A DNA stretch of 64,000 bases, from NCBI GenBank assembly GCA_019116445.1, contig DXBP01000049.1, forward strand, positions 78,860 through 142,859, written 5' to 3'. Shown here piece by piece: positions 47,792 to 57,719 of this stretch. A program made the position numbers and the translations under genes. Under the pieces are notes generated by a model. It ran no database searches and had not been told where the DNA came from. It saw nothing but the letters and a program-made list of their open reading frames with translations. The stretch is from Candidatus Gemmiger excrementigallinarum. GTDB taxonomy: Bacteria > Bacillota > Clostridia > Oscillospirales > Ruminococcaceae. The first letter of the stretch is position 1. Each line of letters begins with the position of its first letter.

Positions 47792-48176
47792 TTTGCATCT
47801 CCCTTCCAGATAACCGGGGATTTATTCCTTATTCATCTCTTCGTTGTTGGGATTCTGATATGCGTGGTTCTCCACATATACCATCATGCGGTTATACAGG
47901 GGGATATTTTGTTTATATACTTTTGCAAACGACGAACTCAGCGGTAAATCTCTCCCCTGCCCTACAGAGCGGTTTGCATTTGGTGCCGGGTGGGAGTGCC
48001 CTCGATGTCAACCGGGAGTCTCGGTGGCCATGGTCTCGCCGATCGGCAGTACTGTTTTCATCTGCGTTCCTCCGTAACCGGGCATGCCCGATTTTATAAG
48101 ATAATTGTCGTTTTTTCGATGTCGTGGTATACTGATAGAAAACGCACCGGAAATCTGAAAGAAAGGAAAAATTATC

Positions 48177-49469
48177 ATGCCGACACAAGAATTACAACAG
48201 CGGCAAATCTTATCACAGCAGCAACTGCAAGCCTTGAACATCCTGTCCCTGGACGGTGCCGCCCTGGACGAGATGCTGAAAAAAGAGGAGATCGACAATC
48301 CCCTGTTCGACCTGGACAAGATCCATGGCACGGTCGAGCGGCCCATCAGCGTGCAGACGCCGGATAAGGAGGGCAACCTGTCGGAGCGGGCTGCCCCGGA
48401 TAAAACGGCGCAGGACCTGTACCTGTTTTTGGAGAGTCAGCTCCCCGACAATGCCACGAAAGCCGAGCGCGGCGTCTTTCGCCATATGGTGGAGTTCCTT
48501 GAACCCGGCACTGGCCTGCTGCCCGAAACCGTGGAAGAGGTGGCTGAGATTTTGGCTGCACCCTTGTATGTGGTCGAGCGCTGTCTGTCCTGGCTGCACC
48601 AGATGGAGCCTGCCGGTGTGGGCGCGGCCACGACCTCGGAAAGTCTGGTGCTGCAGGCATTCCACAAGGGGGTGACAGACCAGACGCTGCTGGGCATCCT
48701 GTTCGATCATCTGGAGGATGTAGCCGCCAAGCGCTACCGCACCATCATGCGGGCCTACGGCCTGACGATGGAGGAAGTGCAGCACTATGTCTCACTGATC
48801 CGCACGCTGGAGCCGTACCCGACGGCAGCCTTTGGCGGCGGTGAGAGCGCTGGTTTCATTGTGCCAGATTTGGAGTTCTATTGCAAAGACGGCCAGTGGG
48901 GTGTGCGCGTGCAGGACCGCTGGAGCAGCGGCGTGCCCTACAGCAGCTACTACGACCTGTCCGGCACGGACGCAACGCCGGAGCTGCGCACCTATTTGCA
49001 GGAGCAGCACCGCCACGCGGATTACATCGTGCAGTGTGTGGAGAAGCGCCGCAGCACCCTGCAGCAGCTTGGTCAGCTGATCTTGAACACCCAGCTTGCC
49101 TTTTTAGCCGAAGGCCAGCCCCTGCACACCCTGACGGCTGATATGCTGGCCGAGCAGATGGGCGTCAATCCGTCCACCGTCAGCCGCGCCATAAAGGGAA
49201 AATATGTCAAAACACCCACCAAGGTCTATCCCCTCTCCTACTTCCTGACAAGGGCAGGCAACCGCAGCGGGGACGCTGCACCGGACAGCCGCAGCGAGGT
49301 TCTGGCCGCCCTGCATAAACTGCTGCAGGAGGAAGATCCCGTCCATCCTCTCTCTGACGCACAGTTGGCGGATCAGCTGACGGCCCAGGGCATTACCACC
49401 ACCCGACGCACCGTGGCCAAGTATCGGCTGCTGCTGGGCATCCCCGGCGCGTTTGAGCGCAAGCAGTGA
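48177..49469 (+). CDS. rpoN: RNA polymerase sigma-54 factor
   Basis: N-terminal QQRQILSQQQLQALNILSLDGAALDEML...; C-terminal RpoN-box-like TTRRTVAKYRLLLGIP. Confidence 0.93.
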   Translation: MPTQELQQRQILSQQQLQALNILSLDGAALDEMLKKEEIDNPLFDLDKIHGTVERPISVQTPDKEGNLSERAAPDKTAQDLYLFLESQLPDNATKAERGVFRHMVEFLEPGTGLLPETVEEVAEILAAPLYVVERCLSWLHQMEPAGVGAATTSESLVLQAFHKGVTDQTLLGILFDHLEDVAAKRYRTIMRAYGLTMEEVQHYVSLIRTLEPYPTAAFGGGESAGFIVPDLEFYCKDGQWGVRVQDRWSSGVPYSSYYDLSGTDATPELRTYLQEQHRHADYIVQCVEKRRSTLQQLGQLILNTQLAFLAEGQPLHTLTADMLAEQMGVNPSTVSRAIKGKYVKTPTKVYPLSYFLTRAGNRSGDAAPDSRSEVLAALHKLLQEEDPVHPLSDAQLADQLTAQGITTTRRTVAKYRLLLGIPGAFERKQ

Positions 49470-49500
49470 CCGCCAGCTTTGACTAAATACTTACAAAAGA

Positions 49501-49542
49501 ATCGCCGATCAGAGCCTCATAGGTTCCGATCGGCGATTTTTA
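49501..49542. terminator. intrinsic terminator between rpoN and aldolase gene
   Basis: AATCGCCGATC..GATCGGCGATTTTT. Confidence 0.8.
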
Positions 49543-49570
49543 TGAAGGATGCTTTTACGGTAATGGAAAA

Positions 49571-50200
49571 TCAGTTGCGGCCGATGCGGCTGACCAGGTC
49601 ACGGACATAGGCCTCGCATGTCTCCCAGTCGTTGGCAGCCACGGCGTCCTTGGGCATCAGGCTGCTGGCCAGACCTACGCTCAGGTAGCCGGCGTCAAAG
49701 AACTGGCGGATATTCTGCGGGTTCACACCGCCAATGGCCATGTAGTGGGTATCGTCGAAGGGACCCTTCAGGTCCTTCAGATAGCTCATCGGCATGCTGC
49801 CAGCAGGGAAAAGCTTCATGGTCTTAAAGCCATACTCCAGGCTGACGGCCACATCGGTGGGGGTCAGCACGCCGGGCAGTAGGGCAATATCGTTCTTGGC
49901 GCAGTACTCCAGCACGTCCACAGGGGTGCCGGGTGTCAGCAGAAATTGGGCACCGGCGTCCACTGCGGTGCGGCAGCGCTCGGTGGTGATGGCCGTGCCG
50001 CCGCCTACCAGGCAGCGGTCACCAAAGTGCTTGCGCAGCATGGTGATCTGCTCCAGCGCGTGGGGGCTGTTGAGGGCCACCTCAAAGAACGCTACGCCGC
50101 CGCGCACAGCGGCATCGGCATAGTCGATGGTTTTTTCCAGCGGGACATTGCGTAGGATGCCCAGCAGCGGGTGCTCTGCGGTAATTGCATACATATCCAT
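49571..50200 (-). CDS. eda: KDPG/KDPGal-type (4-hydroxy-2-oxoglutarate) aldolase
   Basis: GGVAFFEVALNSPHALEQI; VGGGTAITTERCRTAVDAGAQFLLTPGT; KLFPAGSMPMSYLKDLKGPF. Confidence 0.92.
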   Translation of the reverse strand: MDMYAITAEHPLLGILRNVPLEKTIDYADAAVRGGVAFFEVALNSPHALEQITMLRKHFGDRCLVGGGTAITTERCRTAVDAGAQFLLTPGTPVDVLEYCAKNDIALLPGVLTPTDVAVSLEYGFKTMKLFPAGSMPMSYLKDLKGPFDDTHYMAIGGVNPQNIRQFFDAGYLSVGLASSLMPKDAVAANDWETCEAYVRDLVSRIGRN

Positions 50201-50224
50201 AATGGTATTTCCTTTCCGGTCTGC

Positions 50225-51370
50225 TTACCACTCGGCCATGGTGCCGTCGTAGTTACGCCACTTGGGGTTGGTCCAATGCAGGCCCTCGGCGGAAACTTCC
50301 TTGACGAGGTCCTCGTCGATCTCCAGGCCCAGGCCGGGCTTGGTGGGTACATCCACATAGCCATCCTTGTACTGGAAGATGTCCTTATTCTTGACGAAGT
50401 CCAGCAGGTCAAAGCCCTTATTGTAGTGGATGCCCAAGCTCTGCTCCTGGATAAAGACGTTGGGAGAGCAAACATCCACCTGCAATGTAGCGGCCAGCGC
50501 AATGGGGCCGTAGGGCGCGTGGGGCGCGGCAGCCATATCAAAGGCCTCAGCCATGGCGACGATTTTTTTGGTCTCCAGGATGCCGCCGACCAGGGCAACG
50601 TCAGGCTGGATGATGTCGATGGCACCCTCACGGAAGAGGTTCTTGTACTGCCAGCGGCTGACCAGACGCTCGCCGGTAGCCAGCGGGGTGGAGACCTGGT
50701 TGGCGACCTCGCGGAAGCCTTCCTCGTTCTCGGGCAGGACAACTTCCTCCATGAACATCAGCTTGTAGGGCTCCAGTTCATGGGCCAGCACCTTGGCCAT
50801 CGGCTTGTGCACACGGCCGTGGAAGTCGACAGCGATGCCGAAATCATTGCCACAGGCCTCGCGGATGGAGGCAACGCGGTCCACAACAGCCTGGATCTTC
50901 GCAAAGGAGTCAATGTAGTGCAGCTCCTCGGTAGCGTTCATTTTGACAGCGTCAAAACCCATGGCACGGCGCTCCAGCGCGGCCTTGGCCACGTCGTCGG
51001 GACGGTCACCTCCGATCCAGGAGTAGACCTTGATGCGGTCGCGGGCCTTGCCACCCAGGAACTCATACACGGGCACGCCAAAAGCCTTGCCCTTGATGTC
51101 CCACAGGGCCATCTCCATGCCGGAGACGATGGTGCCGTTGATAGGGCCGCCGCGGAAGAAGGACTTGTACATCTCCTGCCACAGGCGCTCGATCTCGAAC
51201 GGGTCACGGCCAAGCAGATACTCGCCCATTTCCTTGGCACCTGCCACGACGGTTTCGGTCTTGGTGCCGGAGATCATCTCTCCCCAGCCCTCGATGCCTT
51301 CATCGGTGGTGATCTTAACAAAGATCCAGCGGGGTTTGACCTCATATACGGTAATACCGGAAATTTTCAT
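50225..51370 (-). CDS. enolase-superfamily sugar-acid dehydratase (galactonate dehydratase-like)
   Basis: MKISGITVYEVKPRWIFVKITTDEGIEGWGE; ALWDIKGKAFGVPVYEFLGG; DFHGRV; AAPHAPYGPIALAA. Confidence 0.9.
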   Translation of the reverse strand: MKISGITVYEVKPRWIFVKITTDEGIEGWGEMISGTKTETVVAGAKEMGEYLLGRDPFEIERLWQEMYKSFFRGGPINGTIVSGMEMALWDIKGKAFGVPVYEFLGGKARDRIKVYSWIGGDRPDDVAKAALERRAMGFDAVKMNATEELHYIDSFAKIQAVVDRVASIREACGNDFGIAVDFHGRVHKPMAKVLAHELEPYKLMFMEEVVLPENEEGFREVANQVSTPLATGERLVSRWQYKNLFREGAIDIIQPDVALVGGILETKKIVAMAEAFDMAAAPHAPYGPIALAATLQVDVCSPNVFIQEQSLGIHYNKGFDLLDFVKNKDIFQYKDGYVDVPTKPGLGLEIDEDLVKEVSAEGLHWTNPKWRNYDGTMAEW

Positions 51371-51473
51371 TGGGAAACCTCCTCGTACATACAGTGCAAA
51401 GGGGCAGCCGCAGACGTTTCACGGCCTACAAAACTGCCCTTTGCACTATCTTGAAATTCGTTAGCGGAATTGC

Positions 51474-52736
51474 TTAGTGGAACAGACCTGCAACAACGCT
51501 CAGCAGGTAGGAGAGCAGGTGGGTACCAGCATCCTCAGTGGAGACGAGAGCGGCACCGGCCAGGTCATAGCCGCCAGCCACAGCCAGTGCGGTGTGGACA
51601 GGAGCCAAAGAGGTGGCGATGAACAGCATGATGATGGTGAAGATTACGCAGGAAATATAGCTGCGGACAACATTGCCCTTGCTGAATGCGACCGGGTAAG
51701 CGGACAGCCACATGGCCTGGTAAGCAATATCAGAGATGGGCAGCAGACGGTTGAAGGGCAGGACCATGGCCAGGATGATGGTGGTAGGGACCATCAGGAT
51801 GCCAACGGCGATGCAGCTGGGGTTAGCGATGGTCAGGGCAGCATCGATACCGATGTGGAACTTATTGCCGCTGAACTTCTTGTTCAGCAGCTCCTTAACG
51901 GCATCAGCAAACGGAATCAGGCCTTCCATCAGGACCTGCATCATCTTCGGGGTCAGGACCATAGTAGCAGCGGTGTACATAGCAACGGTCATAACGCCGG
52001 CAACATCGTTGCCGCCCAGGATGCCGAACACAGCGCCCAGGATGGTGCCGATCATCAGAGGCTCGCCGAGGACGCCGAACTTTTTCTGGATGCTCTCGGG
52101 GTCAGCCTGCAGCTTGTTCAGGCCGGGGATGTGGTCGTAAACTTTGTTCAGCAGGTAAGCCAGAGGTGCCCAGCTGATGCTGTTGGAGGTGGGGAAGGAA
52201 ACGCCGGGCAGGCCGAACTCTTCCTCAACGACAGGCTGGGTCCAGTCGGCCAGCTTGAAGGTAACGATAGCGCAGATAGCACCGCAGATCAGGCCGATGA
52301 TGGCGCTGCCGGAAGCATAATAGCAGATAGCAGCGCAGAAGATGAAGTGGTTGTAGCTCCAGAAGTCGACCATAACGCAGTTGGTAGCCTTCAGAACCAG
52401 CATCAGGATATTGATACCCAGGACGACGAAGACGACCACAGCGGCCAAGGGGTAAGCCCAGGTAGCGGCGGCACGGGCAGGCCAACCCACATCCATGATG
52501 TCGGTATGCAGGCCAAAGCGGGTGACCATGTTCTGCACGCTGGGGCCAACCTGTGCAACAAAGTTGTTGATGACCAGGTTGACACCGCAGAAGCCAACGC
52601 CGGTGGTGATGCAGCACTTCAGCAGGGTGCCGATCTTAACACGCAGACAAATACCGATAACGAACATGATGATGGGCATCATGCACATGGGACCCAAACC
52701 ACAGATCCAGTTCAAGGCGTCAATAACAACTTGCAT
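51474..52736 (-). CDS. PTS EIIC, galactitol (Gat) family
   Basis: MQVVIDALNWICGLGPMCMMPIIMFVIGICLRVKIGTLLKCCITTGVGFCGVN. Confidence 0.92.
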   Translation of the reverse strand: MQVVIDALNWICGLGPMCMMPIIMFVIGICLRVKIGTLLKCCITTGVGFCGVNLVINNFVAQVGPSVQNMVTRFGLHTDIMDVGWPARAAATWAYPLAAVVVFVVLGINILMLVLKATNCVMVDFWSYNHFIFCAAICYYASGSAIIGLICGAICAIVTFKLADWTQPVVEEEFGLPGVSFPTSNSISWAPLAYLLNKVYDHIPGLNKLQADPESIQKKFGVLGEPLMIGTILGAVFGILGGNDVAGVMTVAMYTAATMVLTPKMMQVLMEGLIPFADAVKELLNKKFSGNKFHIGIDAALTIANPSCIAVGILMVPTTIILAMVLPFNRLLPISDIAYQAMWLSAYPVAFSKGNVVRSYISCVIFTIIMLFIATSLAPVHTALAVAGGYDLAGAALVSTEDAGTHLLSYLLSVVAGLFH

Positions 52737-52820
52737 TTTATAACTCCTCCGGTTTTATAATTTTGCAGCGGCCATTTCAGGGGCAGTGGTACCGCCGCGC
52801 TTTCCTATTTCTTTCTGCAA

Positions 52821-53111
52821 TCAGCCGCGCAAGATCTTGATGATCTCGTCGATGGCCTCTTTCTCGCCAACGCCGGTCACGAAGCAGGTGCCGCGCACAA
52901 CGGGAACGGAATCTGTCAGGCTGTCCTTCAGTGCGCCGGTGGGCACGATAACGTCGGGGCGCTCGACCTTGACTTTGCCCTGGACCTCGGCGAACTTGCA
53001 CTGAATGAACTTGACATCAATGCCAGCGTTGGCCATAGCGGTTTTCAGCTTGTTAATAGCGATGGTAGAGGTGATCATGGAAGAACCACAGCAAACCATA
53101 ATCTTTTTCAT
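52821..53111 (-). CDS. PTS EIIB, galactitol (Gat) family
   Basis: MKKIMVCCGSSMITSTIAINKLKTAM; P-loop Cys motif. Confidence 0.92.
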   Translation of the reverse strand: MKKIMVCCGSSMITSTIAINKLKTAMANAGIDVKFIQCKFAEVQGKVKVERPDVIVPTGALKDSLTDSVPVVRGTCFVTGVGEKEAIDEIIKILRG

Positions 53112-53117
53112 AAGAAA

Positions 53118-53579
53118 TCATCCTTCTTTCTTTAAAATGTTCATAACATCTTGCGGGGTGTCGGCCTTGACCAACTGTCCCATCACGTCCTTGTCCGCCA
53201 GGACCGCCATGATCTCCTGCAGGATGTCAATCTGCTTGCCGTTAACATCCAATGCAATGTTGAAGATCACACTGACGTCCACCGTGGCTTCATCGTCATC
53301 CATGCGCTGGAATGTAACGGGCGTATCCAGGACCGCAATGCCCATGGCAGAATGTTCAACATGAGCCGGGACCACATGAGGAATTGCTGCATTGTACTCC
53401 TCCAGTTCAAGGCCGGTGGGGTAATTGCGCTCACGCTCCAAGACAGCATCGTAAAAACTGGTCTTTACCTTCCCGTTTTTCAAAAGAACTTCATACAGCT
53501 GGTGCAGAGCATCCTCTTTACTTTTTGCTTTCATGTGTGTAATCACACATTCAGGGAAAAGAATATCTCGCATAGCCAT
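53118..53579 (-). CDS. PTS EIIA, Gat/fructose-mannitol type
   Basis: ERERNYPTGLELEEYNAAIPHVVPAHVEHSAMGIAVL with active-site His. Confidence 0.92.
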   Translation of the reverse strand: MAMRDILFPECVITHMKAKSKEDALHQLYEVLLKNGKVKTSFYDAVLERERNYPTGLELEEYNAAIPHVVPAHVEHSAMGIAVLDTPVTFQRMDDDEATVDVSVIFNIALDVNGKQIDILQEIMAVLADKDVMGQLVKADTPQDVMNILKKEG

Positions 53580-53641
53580 CTGTGTAGTTCACCTCCTTTT
53601 CTCTTGTACCGTAGTGCTGCATTTGCTCCAATACAAAAATG

Positions 53642-53673
53642 TGGGTGCAAGGGATCTGGAACCCTTACACCCA
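53642..53673. terminator. hairpin between levR and gat operon (terminator or 5' leader structure)
   Basis: TGGGTGCAAGGG-ATCTGGAA-CCCTTACACCCA; on reverse strand followed by CATTTTTGT. Confidence 0.6.
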
Positions 53674-53680
53674 TATATAT

Positions 53681-53697
53681 AGCAAGTTACGTGCCAA
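53681..53697 (-). promoter_or_regulatory. sigma-54 (-24/-12) promoter
   Basis: Reverse strand TTGGCACGTAACTTGCT, matches TTGGCACG-N4-TTGCT consensus; 102 bp upstream of gatA-like start. Confidence 0.92.
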
Positions 53698-53717
53698 CTT
53701 TCTGGCAGAATTTGATC

Positions 53718-56531
53718 CTATTTTAGGAAATCGTAGATCTCCTTGGCATTTTTTGCAGATAATAGCTTCTTTACGTTATTTTCGTCTTTAATAATATCGC
53801 AGAAATTTTGTACAAATCCCTGGCATTTTTCGTCCAGCGCAAACAAAAAAACAATTTCAGCCACAAATCCGCCCGCCCAGTCCAACGGATGGCAGATTTT
53901 GGCGACGCAGATGGCAGGCTTTGTGACGTAGGCGGGCTCGCCGTGGGGGATGGCGATATGCCCCGGCAGGCAGGTTACGCCTAAGTTCTCCCGCTTGTAG
54001 ACGCTCAGCAAAAATTCCGGCTTGACGCAGCCTTTCTCCATCAGCATCGTGCACATGGTGTCCAGCGCATCGTTCTTGTCCTGGAAATCCGCATCGCAAA
54101 GGATTAGCTGCGGGTCCAGCAGATCGCCGATGCCGCTGTTGTGCTGGCAGTGTGCCTCCAGCAGGTTTGTCAGCGCCATCGAGCCGCGGCCAGAGAAGAT
54201 GTAGTTCATCGGCAAAAACGGAATGCCCGGCAGTTCCGGATTGATGGTGCCTACCGCGGCCACGATGTCGTAGTCCCGGCGCAGTTCTTCCACGCGGGCC
54301 AGCATAGCATCGCGGTTCAGCAGGCCCACATCCACAATTTTGATGTCGCTGCACTCCACCACGGTGGCTTTCAAGAAGCTCTCTATGCGGCGGGCGTAAC
54401 CCTCGCCGGTGATGCAGACCGTCAGGATCGCAGACGGCTTACCGGTACGCTGCTCCAGATCGGAGAATCCGGCGTGCAGACGACCGATTTCCAGCGCATC
54501 CGCTAGTTCATCCAGCGTGCATTTATCCCGGAAGCTGGCCCGGTTCACGGCGTCCAGCGCCATCAGCGTATCCACGCGGGCCACGCACCGCACGCTGACA
54601 CCGGTGCGCAGGGAAATCTCCGGCGCAAAGGACGCCAGCGAACCCATATCCACCAGCAGCAGGCAGCCCAGCCCCTCATCCACCTGTTGGACCAGACGGA
54701 TGGCGCGCTCCAACACCTGCTCGTTGGGCTCGTCCCAGCCCATGGAGAAGCCGATGGCGTTGTCGTCCTGCAGCACATGGTTCACAACCTCAGCCATGGC
54801 CGGGCCGACCTGGCCGTGAGCCATCAGTATGATCCGGATGCGCCGCTCCATCTTGCGGGCCGAGAATGCCACCAGGCACAGGGTGAGCATCTGCCGCTTG
54901 TAGTCGCTTATATTGCAGGGCCGCTTGGCGCGGAAACGGTCAATAAACTGTTGGGCCAGCTCCATCTCAGCTGGGTACTTTTCCGCCAGTGAAATCTGTG
55001 CACCGTTGGCGTTTTGGGGCACATCCGTGGTCAGGCTGAGGACTAACGCGTCCTCAAAGTCTTTGTGGCAGGAATTCAGGCTGTCCCGCATCTCGGCCAG
55101 CACAGCCAGCACGACCTTGCGCACTTCCTGCCGCTCCTGCTCCAGCGATTTCGCCGTGTTGTTATTGTGCAGGTTGTTCTGCGGCAGCACGCGGCCCAGC
55201 AGTACGGTCTGCAGGGCTTTCATCCGCGCTTCAGGCGTGCAGTCTTCCTCGGCAATTTCTTTCAGTCGGGAGTACATTTTATCCAGCGTTTGACTGGCAT
55301 CGTCCTCCACCTGCGGGAAGACCAGCTGCCGATCATAACAGCTTTCCACTTCCAGCGAACGGGTCAGGCTGCCCGCCGAGATCAACTGCTGCACCAGTTC
55401 GGCACGGATGTAAACGGTGTCTTCCTGCTTGGAGACGCTCTCCAAAAACGCGTTGGCGCAGCAGACCTGGATGTCGCTCTGCATCTGGCCGATGTTGCCG
55501 GGACAATCATATTGCAATAAGATGCGCACGGCCTCCCGCTCCACCACCAGCTTGCGGTCGATCTTCTTGTACTCTCCCGCAAAGATGCTTTGCAGCACGG
55601 CAAACCGCTCCGCCATCGGGCGGTCAGCGATGCCGGGCATCGAGATGACGATGGGGATACGGCGGCGGAACGTCAACAGCAGGGCCGACTCCGGCGAAGA
55701 GGTGGTAGCGGCGATCAGCCGCACATTGACCTTGCGTGCCGGGCCGGAATCGCCAAGTCGGCGGTAGCTGCCCTTGTCCAGCAGGTAGAAAAGCATTTCC
55801 TGCCCTTCCCCGGACAGACGGTGGATCTCATCCAAAAACAGGATGCCGCCGTCTGCCTTCTGCACCAGGCCGTCCTTGGTGGCGTTGGCGCCGCTGAACG
55901 CGCCGCGCACATAGCCAAACAACTGGCTGTTCAGCAGCTGCGGGTTGTCGGCGTAATCGGCGCAGTTGAAGGAGACAAAGGGGGCATCCGGCGCCAGTAG
56001 GCCCTGCTGCACCGCATAGTGGTACATATTCTCTGCCAGAAACGTTTTGCCGGAACCAGACGGACCAATAATGAGTGTGTGCAGGCCGTTGGGCGGATAA
56101 GATACCGCCGCCTTCGCCTGATGGATCTGCGCTTTCAGGCCGCCGTCGTAGCCGATCATCCCGGCAAACACGTTGGTGTCCTCGGTCTCCTCTTGCGTGG
56201 TGATTTCTACGGCCGGTTCAGGCTGCGGCTCGGCTTCTTTTTCTGGCAAATTGCTGTGCAGTTCCTTTACCAGATAGCGCGAGACATTGTAGCCCATCGC
56301 GTTCAGCCGCAGGGTCAGCGACCGATCCGAAAGCCCCGGCTCCTGCTCCAGAAGTTTCTGCATCTCTACCACCAGCGCCGGGCGCGGCCGCATCCAGGAG
56401 TTAGGAATGCCGTTGATCCGCCGCAGTTCCACTACCTGTTCGCGGCGCAGCTGCAACATCTGGGCCAGTTGTTCATCGGTATAGGGGCGTTTGGGGTCTT
56501 CCTGTCGGATCAGTTCAGTCAGAGTGGCCAT
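53718..56531 (-). CDS. LevR-type sigma-54-dependent PTS activator (HTH-AAA+-PRD-EIIA)
   Basis: GPSGSGKTFLAENMYHYA, YVRGAFSGANATKDGLVQKADGGILFLDEIHRL (GAFTGA-type loop), C-terminal PRD and EIIA-like domains. Confidence 0.94.
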   Translation of the reverse strand: MATLTELIRQEDPKRPYTDEQLAQMLQLRREQVVELRRINGIPNSWMRPRPALVVEMQKLLEQEPGLSDRSLTLRLNAMGYNVSRYLVKELHSNLPEKEAEPQPEPAVEITTQEETEDTNVFAGMIGYDGGLKAQIHQAKAAVSYPPNGLHTLIIGPSGSGKTFLAENMYHYAVQQGLLAPDAPFVSFNCADYADNPQLLNSQLFGYVRGAFSGANATKDGLVQKADGGILFLDEIHRLSGEGQEMLFYLLDKGSYRRLGDSGPARKVNVRLIAATTSSPESALLLTFRRRIPIVISMPGIADRPMAERFAVLQSIFAGEYKKIDRKLVVEREAVRILLQYDCPGNIGQMQSDIQVCCANAFLESVSKQEDTVYIRAELVQQLISAGSLTRSLEVESCYDRQLVFPQVEDDASQTLDKMYSRLKEIAEEDCTPEARMKALQTVLLGRVLPQNNLHNNNTAKSLEQERQEVRKVVLAVLAEMRDSLNSCHKDFEDALVLSLTTDVPQNANGAQISLAEKYPAEMELAQQFIDRFRAKRPCNISDYKRQMLTLCLVAFSARKMERRIRIILMAHGQVGPAMAEVVNHVLQDDNAIGFSMGWDEPNEQVLERAIRLVQQVDEGLGCLLLVDMGSLASFAPEISLRTGVSVRCVARVDTLMALDAVNRASFRDKCTLDELADALEIGRLHAGFSDLEQRTGKPSAILTVCITGEGYARRIESFLKATVVECSDIKIVDVGLLNRDAMLARVEELRRDYDIVAAVGTINPELPGIPFLPMNYIFSGRGSMALTNLLEAHCQHNSGIGDLLDPQLILCDADFQDKNDALDTMCTMLMEKGCVKPEFLLSVYKRENLGVTCLPGHIAIPHGEPAYVTKPAICVAKICHPLDWAGGFVAEIVFLFALDEKCQGFVQNFCDIIKDENNVKKLLSAKNAKEIYDFLK

Positions 56532-56553
56532 TGCTGCCCCTCCTTTTTCTATG

Positions 56554-57483
56554 TTAGTCGTTATATTTCCAGGCGAAAATTCGTTTGGGGTTCTCTATCA
56601 TCATTTTGTGGAAGTTTTCTTCGCCGATGTAAGGCAGCAGTTCCGCCTTCAGGTCGGTCAGGATATAGGTGAAGCCGGGCTTACCGCCGTAGGCAGGCAG
56701 ATAGTTCTTTTTGCCCATATCGCCGGCCAGGGTCACGTGGTCTACGCAGCCGGCCTCCACCAGCGCCGTGACCATCCGCACGCGATAGGAATCGCGATCC
56801 TGCAGTTCTCGGCCAACATGGTCCAGGCAAATGGTAGCGCCCTCGCGGCAAAGCCGGATGGCATAGTCCGTATCCATCTTGCTGTCAATGTGGCACAGCA
56901 GCACATTCTTCGGATCGACACCGTGTTTTTCCAGCAGGCGCAGCTGGTCCATGCCCATTGTGCCCTTGTCGCAGTGGGTGCTGATGGGGATGCCCGTGTC
57001 GCGGTGTACGCGGGCCACTGCCTCGATGGAGCGCTTTTCGGCGGCGGTCACTTCCTCAAAGCTGGTGCCCAGCTTGATAACACCCGGGTGGATCTCGGTG
57101 TCATCCAGGCCATTCATCACTTCGTTCATCAGAATATCATACAGCTCACCGTCGGTTTTATCGCCAAACCAGGGCGGCATAAACAGCTGCTTGTGGAAGC
57201 CTGTGCAGCAGATGACATGCACACCGGTAGCCTGCGCAATGCGCTGATAGGCCTTTACGTTGCGGCCGTAGTTGATCGGCGTCATCTCCACCAGGGTCTC
57301 ACCCCCGGCTGCGGAAAAACTGCGGGTCTCCTCCGTCGAAGCCGCCTCGTCATCCAGCGTATAAGGAATATAATACTCATCCGGCAGCTGGGGTTTTACC
57401 ATCAGGTGCTCATGCACATAGGTAACGCCCAATTTGTTTACATTTAGCGGGCCACATACAGTAACGGCCGTATTACGAATCAT
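56554..57483 (-). CDS. phosphotriesterase/lactonase-family amidohydrolase
   Basis: YVHEHLMV metal-binding HxH; PISTHCDKGTMG; LLCHIDSK; LAGDMGKK. Confidence 0.88.
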   Translation of the reverse strand: MIRNTAVTVCGPLNVNKLGVTYVHEHLMVKPQLPDEYYIPYTLDDEAASTEETRSFSAAGGETLVEMTPINYGRNVKAYQRIAQATGVHVICCTGFHKQLFMPPWFGDKTDGELYDILMNEVMNGLDDTEIHPGVIKLGTSFEEVTAAEKRSIEAVARVHRDTGIPISTHCDKGTMGMDQLRLLEKHGVDPKNVLLCHIDSKMDTDYAIRLCREGATICLDHVGRELQDRDSYRVRMVTALVEAGCVDHVTLAGDMGKKNYLPAYGGKPGFTYILTDLKAELLPYIGEENFHKMMIENPKRIFAWKYND

Positions 57484-57719
57484 CGTCGTATTCCTCCATT
57501 TTGGCAAAGCAAAGCCCTGCCCACATTTGAAAGCCAGGCAGATTCCAGATACCTAGGCAGCCCAAAAATGTGAAACTCGGAGAAATTATGCAGCACGTAC
57601 ATTGCCATTATTATAAATCGACAATTTTATATTGTAAAGAGATTCACGGTAAAATAGATGTCATTTTTCGTAATTGAACATCGTCGGGACGAACATTGTT
57701 CACCTGCGGATTTGCGTTG

